Assembly: GCA_937889545.1 (NCBI GenBank)
Contig: CALAOT010000066.1
Span: 1-35,946, forward strand
Length of the DNA: 35,946 bases
DNA from: an uncultured Opitutaceae bacterium
GTDB taxonomy: Bacteria; Verrucomicrobiota; Verrucomicrobiia; Opitutales; Opitutaceae
Direction of reading: 5' to 3'
This document shows, one piece after another, positions 1 to 8,226 of this stretch. The stretch's first letter is position 1, and each line of letters opens with the position of its first letter. Under the pieces are notes generated by a model. That model searched no databases and was not told the DNA's origin. It worked only from the letters and a program-made list of their open reading frames with translations. The position numbers and the translations under genes were made by a program.

Positions 1-770
1 GCCCGGGCGCGCGACGGGGCCTGCGGGGCCAGGTCGCGGCCGATCATCCACTGGATGAGCGTCCGCTCGGGGCATTCGCTGGCGGGCGCCGTTCCGACCC
101 GCCTGCCGTCGCGCAGGACCGTGATCCTGTCGGCCACGCGGTAGATCTCCTCCATCTTGTGCGTGATGTAGATGATGCCGCATCCCCTGCGCTTAAGGGT
201 CTCTACGAGCGCGAACAGCCTGTCGACCTCGGCGCGGCTGAGGGCGCTCGTCGGCTCGTCCATGACGAGGATCCGCGCGTCGAACGCGAGGGCCTTGGCG
301 ATCTCGACCAGGTTCTTGATGGACAGGGGAAGCTGCTCCACGGGGCGGGCGAGGTCGGCGCCGGAGAAGTCCAGGCCGAGCCGCCGGCAGAGGGCGAGCG
401 CCCGGTCCGCCTGGCCCCGGCGGTCGAGCCACAGGCCGCCGCCGATCGCCGGCTCGCGCCCCAGGCTGATGTTGTCCATCACGCTCATGGAACCGATGAG
501 GGAGAGTTCCTGGTGGATGACGGAGATGCCCGCGCGGTTCGCCTCGTGCGGGCTCGCGAACCGCACCGGCCTCCCGCGAAGCTCGATCGCGCCCTCGTAG
601 TCGGCGTGGATGCCCGCGAGGATCTTGATGAGCGTCGTCTTTCCCGCGCCGTTCTCCCCGGCGAGGATGTGGACCTCCCCCTCGTTCAGGTCGAGGGAGA
701 CGCCCTCGAGCACCCGGTTGGGCCCGAAAAGCTTCCCTATCCCGTGCAGTGCGAGCAGGCGGTCGGCCAT
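1..770 (-). CDS. Sugar ABC transporter ATP-binding protein (N-terminal part, runs off the left edge)
   Basis: ATPase subunit of a CUT2-type (ribose/galactose/xylose-like) sugar importer; it would hydrolyse ATP on the cytoplasmic face of the permease. Only the first 256 codons are present; family members are usually about 500 residues with two ABC domains, so the second domain is outside the window. Visible motifs: Walker A GENGAGKTT (residues 38-46), Q-loop Gln in VIHQELS (about 87), Walker B LVMDEP (Asp171-Glu172) and the switch His in ITHKMEE (about 204). The signature region reads LPLSIKNLVEIAKAL instead of the more usual LSVAQQQ form, but keeps the VEIAKAL tail typical of this subfamily. 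The ATG at 770 lies 11 bp after the stop of the fucose isomerase-like gene, so the two are very likely co-transcribed, and the sugar may be a deoxyhexose or pentose. Substrate not determinable. Confidence 0.93.
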   Translation of the reverse strand, partial: MADRLLALHGIGKLFGPNRVLEGVSLDLNEGEVHILAGENGAGKTTLIKILAGIHADYEGAIELRGRPVRFASPHEANRAGISVIHQELSLIGSMSVMDNISLGREPAIGGGLWLDRRGQADRALALCRRLGLDFSGADLARPVEQLPLSIKNLVEIAKALAFDARILVMDEPTSALSRAEVDRLFALVETLKRRGCGIIYITHKMEEIYRVADRITVLRDGRRVGTAPASECPERTLIQWMIGRDLAPQAPSRAR

Positions 771-781
771 CGGCGTCCGTC

Positions 782-2401
782 TCAGAAGCGCCGGCCGTCG
801 GCCCGCGTGCCGCAGAGGGCGACCACCAACCCGAGCTCGCGGGCCAGGGCCGCCTTGGTGTAGAGCGCGAGGTCGGCCTCCCGGGCGCTTCGGGCGTAGG
901 CGACGTGGACGTGGTTCGCCTTGTGGCGGGCCATCATCTGGTCCCGGGAGACGCCGTAGGTCACCGCGTGCATGATCGGCCACTGGGGCGTGGTCTCCCG
1001 CCAGCGCCTCTCGGTCTCCGCCCGGGGGAGCCTGACGACCTTCGCGCGGCCGAGGTCCATCTTGAGCCGGCCGCCCTCGATGAACACTCGGCTCCAGACG
1101 ATCTCGCCGGGCCTGGCTATCCCGCGCAGGGTGCCCCCGCCGGACGGGAAGAACATCGGCGGCTGGCGCAGCGAGGTGGTCCCCCGGTAGCCGCCGATGT
1201 GGTGGGCCGGCGGCGCGCTGCCGGAGATCAGGAAGACCCAGACGTACTCGCCCGTCGTGCCGCTCCGGTCGATGTCGCCCCAGCGCAGGTCGTGCAGGGT
1301 GTTCTCGGGCGGCTGGCCGAGCGCGCGGTGGACGCGCTGGGTCAGGAGCCCGTCCAAGCCGGCGCATTCGTCGACCTCGTTGAAGTGCGTCAGCGGCTCG
1401 CCCGCGCGGATCACCCTGCCCGCGGCGTTCCTGACTGGGGGCCGGTCGGAGTTGTTGAGGAGCCCCTCGGCCAGGTCGGAGGCGGGCAGGAGGTCCTTCA
1501 GGCCCTGCTGGTACTGGATGCCGATCGCATCGCACCCGAACGCGTCCGCGATGCGCAGCGCGGCGACGTACGTGCGGCACTGCCACAGCAGCTGGTTCTC
1601 GGTCAGCTCGGTGGCCTCGTCCCTGCCGAGCTCGAAGGCCACGCCCTTCCTCCGGAGCCACCCGTAAACGGCGCGGGCCTCCCTCCCGCTCACCCGCGTG
1701 GCGGCGTGGTAGAGCGCGGACTGGGAGAGCCGCTCCTTGTATACGCCAGCGGGGAACAGGAGCTCGTCCGGGATGATGGCGTTGTACATGCCCATGCAGC
1801 CCTCGTCGAAGACGCCGAGGATCGCCTTGCGGGCCCTGAGGTCGCGGGCCAGCCGGCGCGCCACGACGGCCGCCCTCCGGGGCACCCGGCACCTGGCGAG
1901 CGGCCGCACGTGCGCCGCGGGGTGGCGGACCCTTCCCGTCGCGAGCCAGCGCCTGAGCCTGTCGACGAAGAACTTGTCGGTGAAGTCCTCGCTCCAGAGC
2001 GTCGAGTAGGGGACGCCCGCCTTGGTGAGGGAGCCGTTCAGGTTCAGCATGCCGACAAGGCCGGGCCACCTGCCGGACCAGTTGGCGACCGTGAGGATCG
2101 GGCCCTTGTGCGAGATGAGGCCGGCCAGGAGGTGGTGCGAGTACTGCCACACGCTTTCGGCGACGACCAGCGGCGCGCTGGGGTCGATTCCCGCGAAGAC
2201 GTCCATCCCCTCCTTCTGCGAGCCGATGAAGCCGTGCCCGTCCTCCGGCTTGTAGGGGTGGGCGCGCACGAGGCGGGCCCCGAGCCGGGCGAATGCGCGG
2301 GAGAGCGCCTTCTCCATCGCGGCCTGGGCGGGCCAGCATTGCTTGTTGGCGGACGGGCGGAGGTCGCCGTTCGCAACCATAAGGACCGTTTTTCGGTTCA
2401 T
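782..2401 (-). CDS. L-fucose isomerase-family sugar isomerase
   Basis: Predicted cytoplasmic ketol-isomerase of the FucI family, which interconverts an aldose such as L-fucose or D-arabinose with its ketose using Mn2+. The 539-residue product is somewhat shorter than E. coli FucI (about 590). Family blocks visible: [17 protein letters not shown] (about 198-214), [10 protein letters not shown] (221-230), [12 protein letters not shown] (264-275), [16 protein letters not shown] (289-304) and NHVHVAYA (496-503). From memory of the E. coli structure, the metal ligands should be the Glu of LTENQ, the Asp of GCDAIG and a His in the NHVHV block; all are present. I chose the ATG at 2401, which begins [13 protein letters not shown], over an upstream TTG because the fold starts there. 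No strong Shine-Dalgarno precedes it. The sugar ABC ATPase follows 11 bp later. Another aldose substrate in the FucI/AraA superfamily cannot be excluded. Confidence 0.88.
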   Translation of the reverse strand: MNRKTVLMVANGDLRPSANKQCWPAQAAMEKALSRAFARLGARLVRAHPYKPEDGHGFIGSQKEGMDVFAGIDPSAPLVVAESVWQYSHHLLAGLISHKGPILTVANWSGRWPGLVGMLNLNGSLTKAGVPYSTLWSEDFTDKFFVDRLRRWLATGRVRHPAAHVRPLARCRVPRRAAVVARRLARDLRARKAILGVFDEGCMGMYNAIIPDELLFPAGVYKERLSQSALYHAATRVSGREARAVYGWLRRKGVAFELGRDEATELTENQLLWQCRTYVAALRIADAFGCDAIGIQYQQGLKDLLPASDLAEGLLNNSDRPPVRNAAGRVIRAGEPLTHFNEVDECAGLDGLLTQRVHRALGQPPENTLHDLRWGDIDRSGTTGEYVWVFLISGSAPPAHHIGGYRGTTSLRQPPMFFPSGGGTLRGIARPGEIVWSRVFIEGGRLKMDLGRAKVVRLPRAETERRWRETTPQWPIMHAVTYGVSRDQMMARHKANHVHVAYARSAREADLALYTKAALARELGLVVALCGTRADGRRF

Positions 2402-2521
2402 GGGGGGATGACTGACGTTGCCCGGCAGCGCCGGGAGAGAGGACCCACGATGGCACGGCCGCACGCCCGCGTAAATGGGCAAAAGAGGGGGAAACCCCGG
2501 GCCGTCCAAAGCCGGGCCCCG

Positions 2522-3730
2522 CTAGGGCCCCGGCCTCTCGTAGGTGAACGTGAATCCCTCCGGGTTTATGGGCACCACGACGCGATCCCCGGTGGCGATC
2601 CTCCCCGCCCAGTACGGCCAGTCGTAGTCCTTCCACCTCTCGAACCGGAAGGCGAGGCAGGTGTTGAGGAGGAGCGCCGCAAGGAGGGCCCTCGATACCC
2701 ACCGCAGGGCCGACGCCGGGCGCAGGTGGAGGGCCAGCAGCCAAAGCGCGCATACCTTCGGCACGAAGAAATAGCGGTCGCCGGAGCGCACGGAGGCGAG
2801 CATGGAGATCATCCCCCTGAACCTGTAGATCGCGGCCGCCACCAGGAGGAGGACCGACGCCGCGAGGAGCATGCGCGCGAGGCGGCCCGGCCCGGCCCAT
2901 AGGCAGAGCCCCGCGAGGAGCGCGAGGCCCGCACAGCCGGCGGCGGCGCGCGCCCACATGGGCGCGGCGTCCGACAGGCCCGGCGGCGACAGGAGACCCA
3001 GCCAGACCCGGTGCCCGAAGGTGGCCAGGGCGGCGTAGGGCGTCGTGGCGTTCGCCGACGAGGGAAGCGGGTAGTGGAGGATTTGATATACCTGCACGGC
3101 GGCGCCGGCGGCGACCAGGCAGGCGATCCCGGCGGCGGAAGGGCTCCTGCGGACCGCGGCCCGCGCGGCAAAGAGGGGGGCGAGGACGATCGAGAACACC
3201 CCACTTAAGCTGATGACGGCGGCGTAGGCGAAGTCGGTGAGCCACTGGGCGGGCCTCTCGGGATCCCGGGCCAGCAGGAGCACGACCAGCCCGAGGGCGG
3301 TGATCCACTGGAGGTTCGTTAGGTTGTCGAACACCTCGCCGCTGTGCGGCACCAGGACCACCCCGAGGGCGAAGAGGGCGGGATGGGGGAGGCCCACCCT
3401 CGGCGAGAACAGGGCAAGCGCGAGGGCCAGGACGGCAGCGGTGCAGACCGAGAAATAGGCGGCCGGGATCCAGAGCGGGTCGAGCCACGAGCAGAGCGCC
3501 GCGACGAGGCGGGCGGCGAGGTGCAGGTAGCCGGCGTAGGGGGTGAGGACCGACCCCCACGGGTCGCGGTCGGCGTCGAGGAAGAATATCGCCCCGTCCT
3601 CCGCGAAGAACTGCGGGTGGGTGAAGGACTCGGGGCGCCGCAGGAAGAGGAGAAGCAGGACGGCCCCGGCCGTGCAGGATGCCGCCCGGATCGGGTAGCG
3701 TGGCGGGAATCCTTGCCCAGTGCGTTGCAT
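2522..3730 (-). CDS. Polytopic inner-membrane protein, possibly GT-C-type glycosyltransferase
   Basis: Function not recognised with certainty. The product (402 aa from the ATG at 3730) has about nine or ten hydrophobic helices spread over its whole length. Between helix 1 and helix 2 is a loop with the acidic sequence FFAEDGAIFFLDADRDPWG followed by PYAGYLHLAARLVAA. An acidic motif in the first extracytoplasmic loop followed by such an amphipathic stretch is typical of GT-C-fold glycosyltransferases and related lipid-linked sugar enzymes, so that is the best guess, as inference only. An in-frame TTG at 3799 would add 23 polar residues without improving the protein. The gene lies 120 bp upstream of the fucose isomerase-like gene in the same direction, which might put it in the same transcript. 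Confidence 0.75.
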   Translation of the reverse strand: MQRTGQGFPPRYPIRAASCTAGAVLLLLFLRRPESFTHPQFFAEDGAIFFLDADRDPWGSVLTPYAGYLHLAARLVAALCSWLDPLWIPAAYFSVCTAAVLALALALFSPRVGLPHPALFALGVVLVPHSGEVFDNLTNLQWITALGLVVLLLARDPERPAQWLTDFAYAAVISLSGVFSIVLAPLFAARAAVRRSPSAAGIACLVAAGAAVQVYQILHYPLPSSANATTPYAALATFGHRVWLGLLSPPGLSDAAPMWARAAAGCAGLALLAGLCLWAGPGRLARMLLAASVLLLVAAAIYRFRGMISMLASVRSGDRYFFVPKVCALWLLALHLRPASALRWVSRALLAALLLNTCLAFRFERWKDYDWPYWAGRIATGDRVVVPINPEGFTFTYERPGP

Positions 3731-3889
3731 CGTGAGGAGGCGGGCCCCGTCCGCCGGGCGCGCACATGGACGGACCCGGGGCTCACTGGGTAATGACAAT
3801 TCACCGGCCGGAACCCGCCATCGGGCGCGCTCTTTAACCCATGGGGATTCGCGGGAAGCCGAAGACAGGACCTGCGCCGCGTGGGCGCC

Positions 3890-4879
3890 TCAGGGCGCCG
3901 CGCGCACGGGGGGAGGCGCATCCGAGGACGGCGCGGGCCGTCCGTCGGTGGTGTTCGCCTCCATCACTTCGACGCGGGTGCCGTCCGGGTCGTAGCAGTT
4001 GACCTGCCGCTTGCGGTTCACGCCCGTCCTGGCCGGGTTGATGGGCCTGCAGCCCTCGGGCAGGACCCGGGCCCTGATCGTGGCCTCGGCGGCCATGACA
4101 TCGGGAACCTCGAGGCAGAGATGATGCAGGACATGGAGCTGCTGGATGCCCGGCTTCGTGGCGTAGAGCATCAGCTCGATGTAGTCGCTGCCGTCCGGGA
4201 CGCGGAGGTTGACCCAGCTCAGGGTCTTGCCGTCGCTGCTCCCCCGCCAGGTTTCCGTGAAACCCAGGATTCCCTCGTAGAACCTGAGCGAGGCCTCCAG
4301 GTTCCCCGCTATGATGCCGGCGTGGCTCATTCGCCCGGCGATGCGCGTAGGCGGCATGGACTGGCCCGCCTTCTGCATCGTCCACCCGTCCGGCAGGTAC
4401 TGCGTGAACTCGACAATGTGCCCGTCGGGATCCTCGGTGAAGTAGTTGAGGTTCCCTATCCGTGCGGCCTTTGCCTTGGAGGGAAGCGGCTTTCCTCCTG
4501 GCCCTTTCACCCCCCGGGAGTTGAGGTAATCGAGCATCCCCTGGGCGTCGTCGGTTTCGAGGGCGATGTGATAGAGGCTGTCGCCGTCCTTGGGCGTGTT
4601 GTCACCCATGCGGAAGAGCTCGATCGACTGGCGGTCGTTGATCTTGATCCACGTGATTAGGACCCCGCCGGCCTTGTCGTTCAGCGTGTAAGGTTCGTCG
4701 AATCCGAGGTAACCCCTGTAGAATGCTCGCGACCGATCGAGGTCCCTGGCCCAGAGCGCGACGTGGGAGAGGCCGGCGATCCGGGGGCGCCGGGGCCCGG
4801 GGGCGTCCTGGGCCTTGGCGTGGGACGGGCACACGGCGAAGGCCGCCGATGCGGCGACGATGAGCATTCGTGGGTTCAT
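3890..4879 (-). CDS. Secreted two-domain VOC (glyoxalase/dioxygenase-fold) protein
   Basis: A 329-aa protein with an N-terminal signal peptide (MNPRMLIVAASAAFAVCPSHAKAQ, residues 1-24, likely cut after AKA or AQ) and two vicinal-oxygen-chelate domains at about 35-165 and 182-310. Each domain has the expected pattern. Domain 1: SHVALWARDLDRSRAFY (His39), YHIALETDD (His104) and HIVEFTQY (Glu157). Domain 2: SHAGIIAGNLEASLRFY (His186), HHLCLEVPD (His252-253) and RVEVMEAN (Glu304). These are the usual metal-ligand positions. VOC proteins include glyoxalase I, extradiol dioxygenases and fosfomycin-resistance enzymes; the exact reaction cannot be told here, and a signal peptide is unusual for the classical ones. 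The ATG at 4879 is supported by the signal peptide. A Pro/Ala-rich tail ends the protein. Confidence 0.86.
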   Translation of the reverse strand: MNPRMLIVAASAAFAVCPSHAKAQDAPGPRRPRIAGLSHVALWARDLDRSRAFYRGYLGFDEPYTLNDKAGGVLITWIKINDRQSIELFRMGDNTPKDGDSLYHIALETDDAQGMLDYLNSRGVKGPGGKPLPSKAKAARIGNLNYFTEDPDGHIVEFTQYLPDGWTMQKAGQSMPPTRIAGRMSHAGIIAGNLEASLRFYEGILGFTETWRGSSDGKTLSWVNLRVPDGSDYIELMLYATKPGIQQLHVLHHLCLEVPDVMAAEATIRARVLPEGCRPINPARTGVNRKRQVNCYDPDGTRVEVMEANTTDGRPAPSSDAPPPVRAAP

Positions 4880-4892
4880 AGAGCGAGCTTGA

Positions 4893-4934
4893 TAGCCGCC
4901 GAGGGACTTGAACCCTGGGCCTTGCAGGTGTGAA
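4893..4934 (-). other. tRNA 3'-half-like remnant (possible attachment-site scar)
   Basis: Read on the minus strand, 42 nt look like the 3' half of a tRNA. There is an anticodon-loop-like TTCACAC (4934-4928, would be CAC/Val), a variable loop AGGCC, a T-loop TTCAAGT (4912-4906) flanked by GGG/CCC with four of five T-stem pairs, then seven acceptor-like bases and an A at 4893, but no CCA. No D-arm or 5' acceptor strand lies upstream, so it is not a complete tRNA gene. Such 3' tRNA pieces are commonly left at integration sites, and this one lies between the VOC gene and the foreign-looking ATPase gene. No second copy was found in the window. It could be chance. Confidence 0.35.
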
Positions 4935-4964
4935 GCACGGACAATGAACAAGATGGATGGATGC

Positions 4965-6209
4965 TCACAATTGAGGCAGGCGCCATAGTGCGCTGACCGG
5001 GACCGCGTGCAGTTCCGGGCCAAAGGCGACGCTGTTGGATCCGGTGTAAAGCAGGATGCCGCGCAGGAATCGCTTCCCAACAGCCTCGCTGAAATGGCGC
5101 AGTCCCTTGAAATCGCCTGCCGAAGGGGAGGCGCTTTTCTTCACCTCGATGCCGACCAGGCGGCCCGCAGCGTCTTCCAGCACGAAATCCACCTCGCGCT
5201 GCGTGTGCGTTCGGTAGTGAAACATCGATATGCGGGTTTCGCTCCAGGTGATCTGTTTGGCGAGCTCGGTGCCAACAAAGGCCTCCAACACCGCGCCCGC
5301 CATCATCGCGTCACCTTGCAGCCATTCAGCGTCCAGTCCGAGCAGGTAACAGAGCAGGCCGGTATCGCCGAGCATCACCTTGGGGCTTTTGACCAGGCGC
5401 GTGCCAAGGTTGGCCGTCCATGCCGGCAAGCCGCGCACCAGGAAAGTGGCCTCGAAGAGAGCCCAGTAGCGCTGAAGCGTGGTCTGCGGAAGCGCTGCGT
5501 CCCGGGCGAGTTCGGCGAAATTGAGGAGCCCGCTGGCGCGAGCGGCCGCCAGGCGAAGGAGCTTGGGCATTTCGCGCAGGCCTTGGACATTGGCGATATC
5601 GCGTATGTCCCGCTCGAGAATCGTGGTGACGTAGGACCCAAACCACGCTTCTCGGCGCGCGCCGGCAGGTCTGGTGGTGATTTCGGGGTAGCCGCCCCGA
5701 GCGATGCGCTCGGTTAGGCCCGGCCAGCCGGAGTCCCGATAGTTGCCGGGGCTGAAGCTTCTCGCGAAGCAGGCGTCAACGAAATGCTCGGGTTGGCCGT
5801 CTATCTCACCCTGTGAAAACGGCGAGAGCGAAAGCACCTCCATCCGGCCAACCAGCGACTCGGAGGCCTTGGGCAAGACGAGTGGGTTTGCCGAACCCGT
5901 AAGAAGAAAGCGCCCGGGCTGCCGGCGGGTGTCGACGCTGCGCTTGATCGCGCGGAGGACGTCAGGCACCCGCTGCACCTCGTCGAGGACGACCTTCTGC
6001 GGCAGGTTCGCGACAAAGCTATCGGCGTCGCCTTGCGCCGCGGCGAGAACGGCCGCGTCATCGAATGTGAAATAGGCCGCATCGTGCCCGTCGTCCTTGA
6101 GGCTTTGAACGAGCGTGGTCTTGCCCGCCTGCCGTGGCCCCTGCACGAAAACGACCGGTGTGTCGCGCAAGGCGGCCAGCAGGCGGGGGGTTATATGCCG
6201 TCGCTTCAT
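4965..6209 (-). CDS. AAA-family ATPase with DUF4143 C-terminal domain
   Basis: A 414-aa protein of the AAA_14/DUF4143 type, a widespread accessory family of unknown physiological role. N-terminal P-loop ATPase: Walker A GPRQAGKTT (residues 24-32), Walker B KVVLDEVQR (Asp76-Glu77) and sensor LLTGSANP (103-109). A winged-helix-like region around 225-255 (FAELARDAALPQTTLQRY) follows. The C-terminal DUF4143 part ends in a restriction-endonuclease-like pattern: FVGTEL (311-316), REVDFVLE (338-345) and GIEVKKSA (353-360), resembling a PD-(D/E)xK core. The ATG at 6209 abuts a tandem repeat, so expression is probably tightly controlled. Third codon positions look less GC-rich than in neighbouring genes, and a tRNA-like scar lies past the stop. 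Both suggest horizontal acquisition. Confidence 0.92.
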   Translation of the reverse strand: MKRRHITPRLLAALRDTPVVFVQGPRQAGKTTLVQSLKDDGHDAAYFTFDDAAVLAAAQGDADSFVANLPQKVVLDEVQRVPDVLRAIKRSVDTRRQPGRFLLTGSANPLVLPKASESLVGRMEVLSLSPFSQGEIDGQPEHFVDACFARSFSPGNYRDSGWPGLTERIARGGYPEITTRPAGARREAWFGSYVTTILERDIRDIANVQGLREMPKLLRLAAARASGLLNFAELARDAALPQTTLQRYWALFEATFLVRGLPAWTANLGTRLVKSPKVMLGDTGLLCYLLGLDAEWLQGDAMMAGAVLEAFVGTELAKQITWSETRISMFHYRTHTQREVDFVLEDAAGRLVGIEVKKSASPSAGDFKGLRHFSEAVGKRFLRGILLYTGSNSVAFGPELHAVPVSALWRLPQL

Positions 6210-6248
6210 GGGTGATAATCAACCACTATTTGGGTGATTTTCAACCAC
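6210..6248 (-). promoter_or_regulatory. Tandem 17-bp repeat immediately upstream of the DUF4143 ATPase start codon
   Basis: On the minus strand GTGGTTGAAAATCACCC (6248-6232) is followed by a 5-nt spacer and GTGGTTGATTATCACCC (6226-6210), then directly by the ATG at 6209. The two units differ at one position and repeat every 22 bp, about two helical turns. Each unit is an imperfect dyad (GGT-GAT facing ATC-ACC). The position suggests operator sites, possibly autoregulatory, or a translational control element covering the ribosome-binding region. No separate Shine-Dalgarno is visible. Confidence 0.7.
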
Positions 6249-6343
6249 AAAATGGCCGATTAACGCGGCAAAACTCATTGAGGTTGGGCCTGCTCCCGAA
6301 CGGCCTGGCGGACCAGGCGCAGGCGCTGCCTGAACCGCGCAAA

Positions 6344-7699
6344 CTACAGGATCTGGTTGGCGGCCATGACCGCGCGGTACCAGTGTGCGCTCAGCTTGGG
6401 CGTGCGGCGCTGCGTCCTGAAGTTGGTGTGCACGATGCCGAAGCGCCGCGTGTAGCCGTCCGTCCACTCGAAGTTGTCGAGGAAGCACCAGGCGAAGTAT
6501 CCGCGGACTGGCGTGCCGTCCGCGATGGCGCGGTGGAGTTCCTTCAGGTAGCTGCGCAGGTATTCGACGCGGTGCAGGTCGAGGCACTCCCCGCCCTTGA
6601 CCACGTCGTCGTCGTAGCCGCAGCCGTTCTCGGTGACGTAGACATTCTTCACGCCGAAGACTGCGGAGACAAGGCGCGGGGCCCAGTAGAGGGCGCGCGG
6701 TGCGAGATGAAGCCACGCGCTGTCCGTGCGCGGGTAGCTGGCGGAGGGGAAAAGAAGCTGCGGGCGGCCATCGGCGCCGCGCCGCACGAAGAGGCCCGCG
6801 TAGATGTTCAGCCCGAGAAAGTCCGTGGGCAGGCCGATGAGGGAAAAATCACCGCGCTCGATCCTGGGGCGGGACGCGCCGCACGCGCGCAGGTACGAGT
6901 CCGAATAGCGCCCGCTGTAGATGGGGCCGAGTATGGACTGGTTTGCCTCGGCGAACCACTCGTGGGCGGCGGCCACCTCGGCGGGCGTCTCGACGACGGG
7001 GATGACCGTCTCGCAGTTGTCGCTCAGCCCGCAGCGCGAGCCGCGGCCGCCGTGCTCGCGCACGGCGCGGACGCCGTGGCCGTGGCACAGCAGGGCGTTA
7101 TGGACGGTCTGGTTGACCACTCTTCGGCTTTCCCTGACTCCCGGCGCCTTGCCGAGGCCCCCGTAGGCCTGCACGGTGAAGCAGCGGATCTCATTCACCG
7201 TGATCCAGTTTTTGACGCGGTCCCCGAATGCGCGGACAACGGTGTCCGCATAGGTGGCGAAAGCCTTCGGGACGACGCGCGAGCGCCAGCCCCCGCGGTC
7301 CTCCAGGGCCTGGGGCAGGTCCCAGTGGAACATGGTCACCCATGGCGTGATGCCGTTCTCGAGCATCGAGTCCGTGAGGCGCTGGTAGAAGTCGAGGCCG
7401 CGCTGGTTGAGCCTGCCGTCGCCGTCCGGGAAGATGCGCGGCCAGGCGAGGGAGAGGCGGTAGTGCCTGATCCCGAGCTCCCGCATCAGGGCGAAGTCCT
7501 GCACGTAGCGATGGTAGTGGTCGCAGGCCGGGTCGAGCTTGTCGCCGTTAAGGATCGCGCCGGGGCGGCGCGCGAAACGGTCCCAGATGGACTCACCCTT
7601 GCCGTCGGCGAAGGCGGCGCCCTCGATCTGGGGCGCGGCGGCGGAGACGCCCCAGACAAAATTCCGGGGGAAGTGGAAGGATGAGGTGGTCAATCGCAT
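6344..7699 (-). CDS. Glycoside hydrolase family 1 beta-glucosidase
   Basis: A 451-aa cytoplasmic GH1 retaining beta-glycosidase, the usual length for the family and without a signal peptide. The N-terminal FVWGVSAAAPQIEG (14-27), the substrate-binding HWDLPQALED (125-134), the acid/base Glu170 in TVNE and the nucleophile Glu357 in YVTENG are all present. C-terminal YFAWCFLDNFEWTDGY is the GH1 aglycone-site block. The acid/base motif reads NEIR where GH1 enzymes usually have NEP, a small departure that may affect specificity. The role would be to hydrolyse imported beta-linked oligosaccharides (cellobiose, laminaribiose) to glucose. It lies downstream of the GH16 gene on the same strand but has its own AT-rich upstream region containing a GCAC-N8-GCAC repeat, so it is probably separately transcribed and regulon-controlled. 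Confidence 0.95.
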   Translation of the reverse strand: MRLTTSSFHFPRNFVWGVSAAAPQIEGAAFADGKGESIWDRFARRPGAILNGDKLDPACDHYHRYVQDFALMRELGIRHYRLSLAWPRIFPDGDGRLNQRGLDFYQRLTDSMLENGITPWVTMFHWDLPQALEDRGGWRSRVVPKAFATYADTVVRAFGDRVKNWITVNEIRCFTVQAYGGLGKAPGVRESRRVVNQTVHNALLCHGHGVRAVREHGGRGSRCGLSDNCETVIPVVETPAEVAAAHEWFAEANQSILGPIYSGRYSDSYLRACGASRPRIERGDFSLIGLPTDFLGLNIYAGLFVRRGADGRPQLLFPSASYPRTDSAWLHLAPRALYWAPRLVSAVFGVKNVYVTENGCGYDDDVVKGGECLDLHRVEYLRSYLKELHRAIADGTPVRGYFAWCFLDNFEWTDGYTRRFGIVHTNFRTQRRTPKLSAHWYRAVMAANQIL

Positions 7700-8072
7700 G
7701 GGTTGCGCTGGCTGCTGGTGCAGCCCGTAAGATTGAAATGGGGTCTGCGCTCAGGGTTGGCTCAGCGCGGCAATCGTGCCGGGGACAAGCCGGGCCTCCG
7801 CGGGGGTTTTCCGCCGGGCAGGGGAGGGATCCCTTGGGCCTGCAGGCAATGCGGGCATGGAAAGCATGGATTTCGGGGGAAGGCTGGGCGCTGCTCGGGG
7901 CCGCAGCGGGCAGTCCCAAAATTGTGTGGAGCCGGTTCCAAGAGTTGCAAGAATAAAGTATGCACTAAATGTTTAAATTATTAGAGTTATGGCGGTTCAC
8001 GATAATCGGTATATGCCTATATAACATAATTATTACAAACATTTTAAGACACTATTGATGGAGGATATTTAG

Positions 8073-8088
8073 GTGCATTTTTTGGTGC
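8073..8088 (-). promoter_or_regulatory. GCAC-N8-GCAC direct repeat upstream of GH1 (putative operator)
   Basis: Minus-strand GCACCAAAAAATGCAC: two GCAC half-sites 8 nt apart with an A-rich spacer. The same spacing occurs at 11114-11129 between lacI and the symporter gene (GCACAAAATGATGCAC) and at 21184-21199 upstream of the TonB receptor. It lies in the AT-rich block expected to carry the GH1 promoter. The binding protein is not known; the local LacI-type regulator is the obvious candidate. Confidence 0.5.
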
Positions 8089-8166
8089 GAATTAATGTTA
8101 ACATTTTCCGTTCTTTGGCTGCGTGAGGTCCCGCACGTGGAGGGCACAAGCTGGTCCTTCGCCCAT

Positions 8167-8190
8167 CTCCCTCGTATCCCCTGGAGGGAG
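8167..8190 (-). terminator. Hairpin downstream of GH16 (7-bp stem, 10-nt loop)
   Basis: CTCCCTC (8167-8173) pairs perfectly with GAGGGAG (8184-8190) across a 10-nt loop. It is the second of two equally sized hairpins after the GH16 stop codon. No T-run follows on the minus strand, so it is at best a weak or factor-assisted terminator, or an mRNA-stabilising structure. Confidence 0.4.
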
Positions 8191-8198
8191 AATCGGCT

Positions 8199-8222
8199 GC
8201 CCGAGGTTGTCCCGGCTCGGGC
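8199..8222 (-). terminator. Hairpin directly after the GH16 stop codon
   Basis: GCCCGAG (8199-8205) and CTCGGGC (8216-8222) form a perfect 7-bp stem with a 10-nt loop, starting 5 nt past the GH16 stop. Its dimensions match those of the hairpin at 8167-8190. There is no T-tract, so termination is inferred from position only. Confidence 0.45.
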
Positions 8223-8226
8223 CCGC

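Larger units (their letters stand above)
7700..8226. other. 527-bp intergenic region with AT-rich promoter and two hairpins
   Basis: No protein-like ORF is credible here. From the GH1 start outward there is about 230 bp of GC-rich leader, then a strikingly AT-rich block (about 7945-8110) likely to hold the minus-strand promoter of the GH1 gene. This block contains a GCAC half-site (7962-7965), the direct repeat at 8073-8088 and a perfect 12-bp palindrome AATGTTAACATT (8094-8105). Nearest the GH16 stop are two 7-bp hairpins. I could not fix -35/-10 elements with confidence. Confidence 0.6.

Noticed and set aside
749..2902. A 717-codon plus-strand open frame across the isomerase and membrane-protein genes
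   Set aside because: It is antisense to well-conserved genes, with Arg/Gly/Pro/Val-rich composition and no motifs; long antisense frames are expected in GC-rich DNA.
4893..4970. A complete tRNA gene on the minus strand
   Set aside because: Only the 3' half features are present; there is no D-arm, no 5' acceptor strand and no CCA, and the would-be anticodon stem pairs poorly.
6134..7684. A 516-codon plus-strand open frame opposite the GH1 gene
   Set aside because: Shadow of the GH1 coding strand; no recognisable domain or start context.
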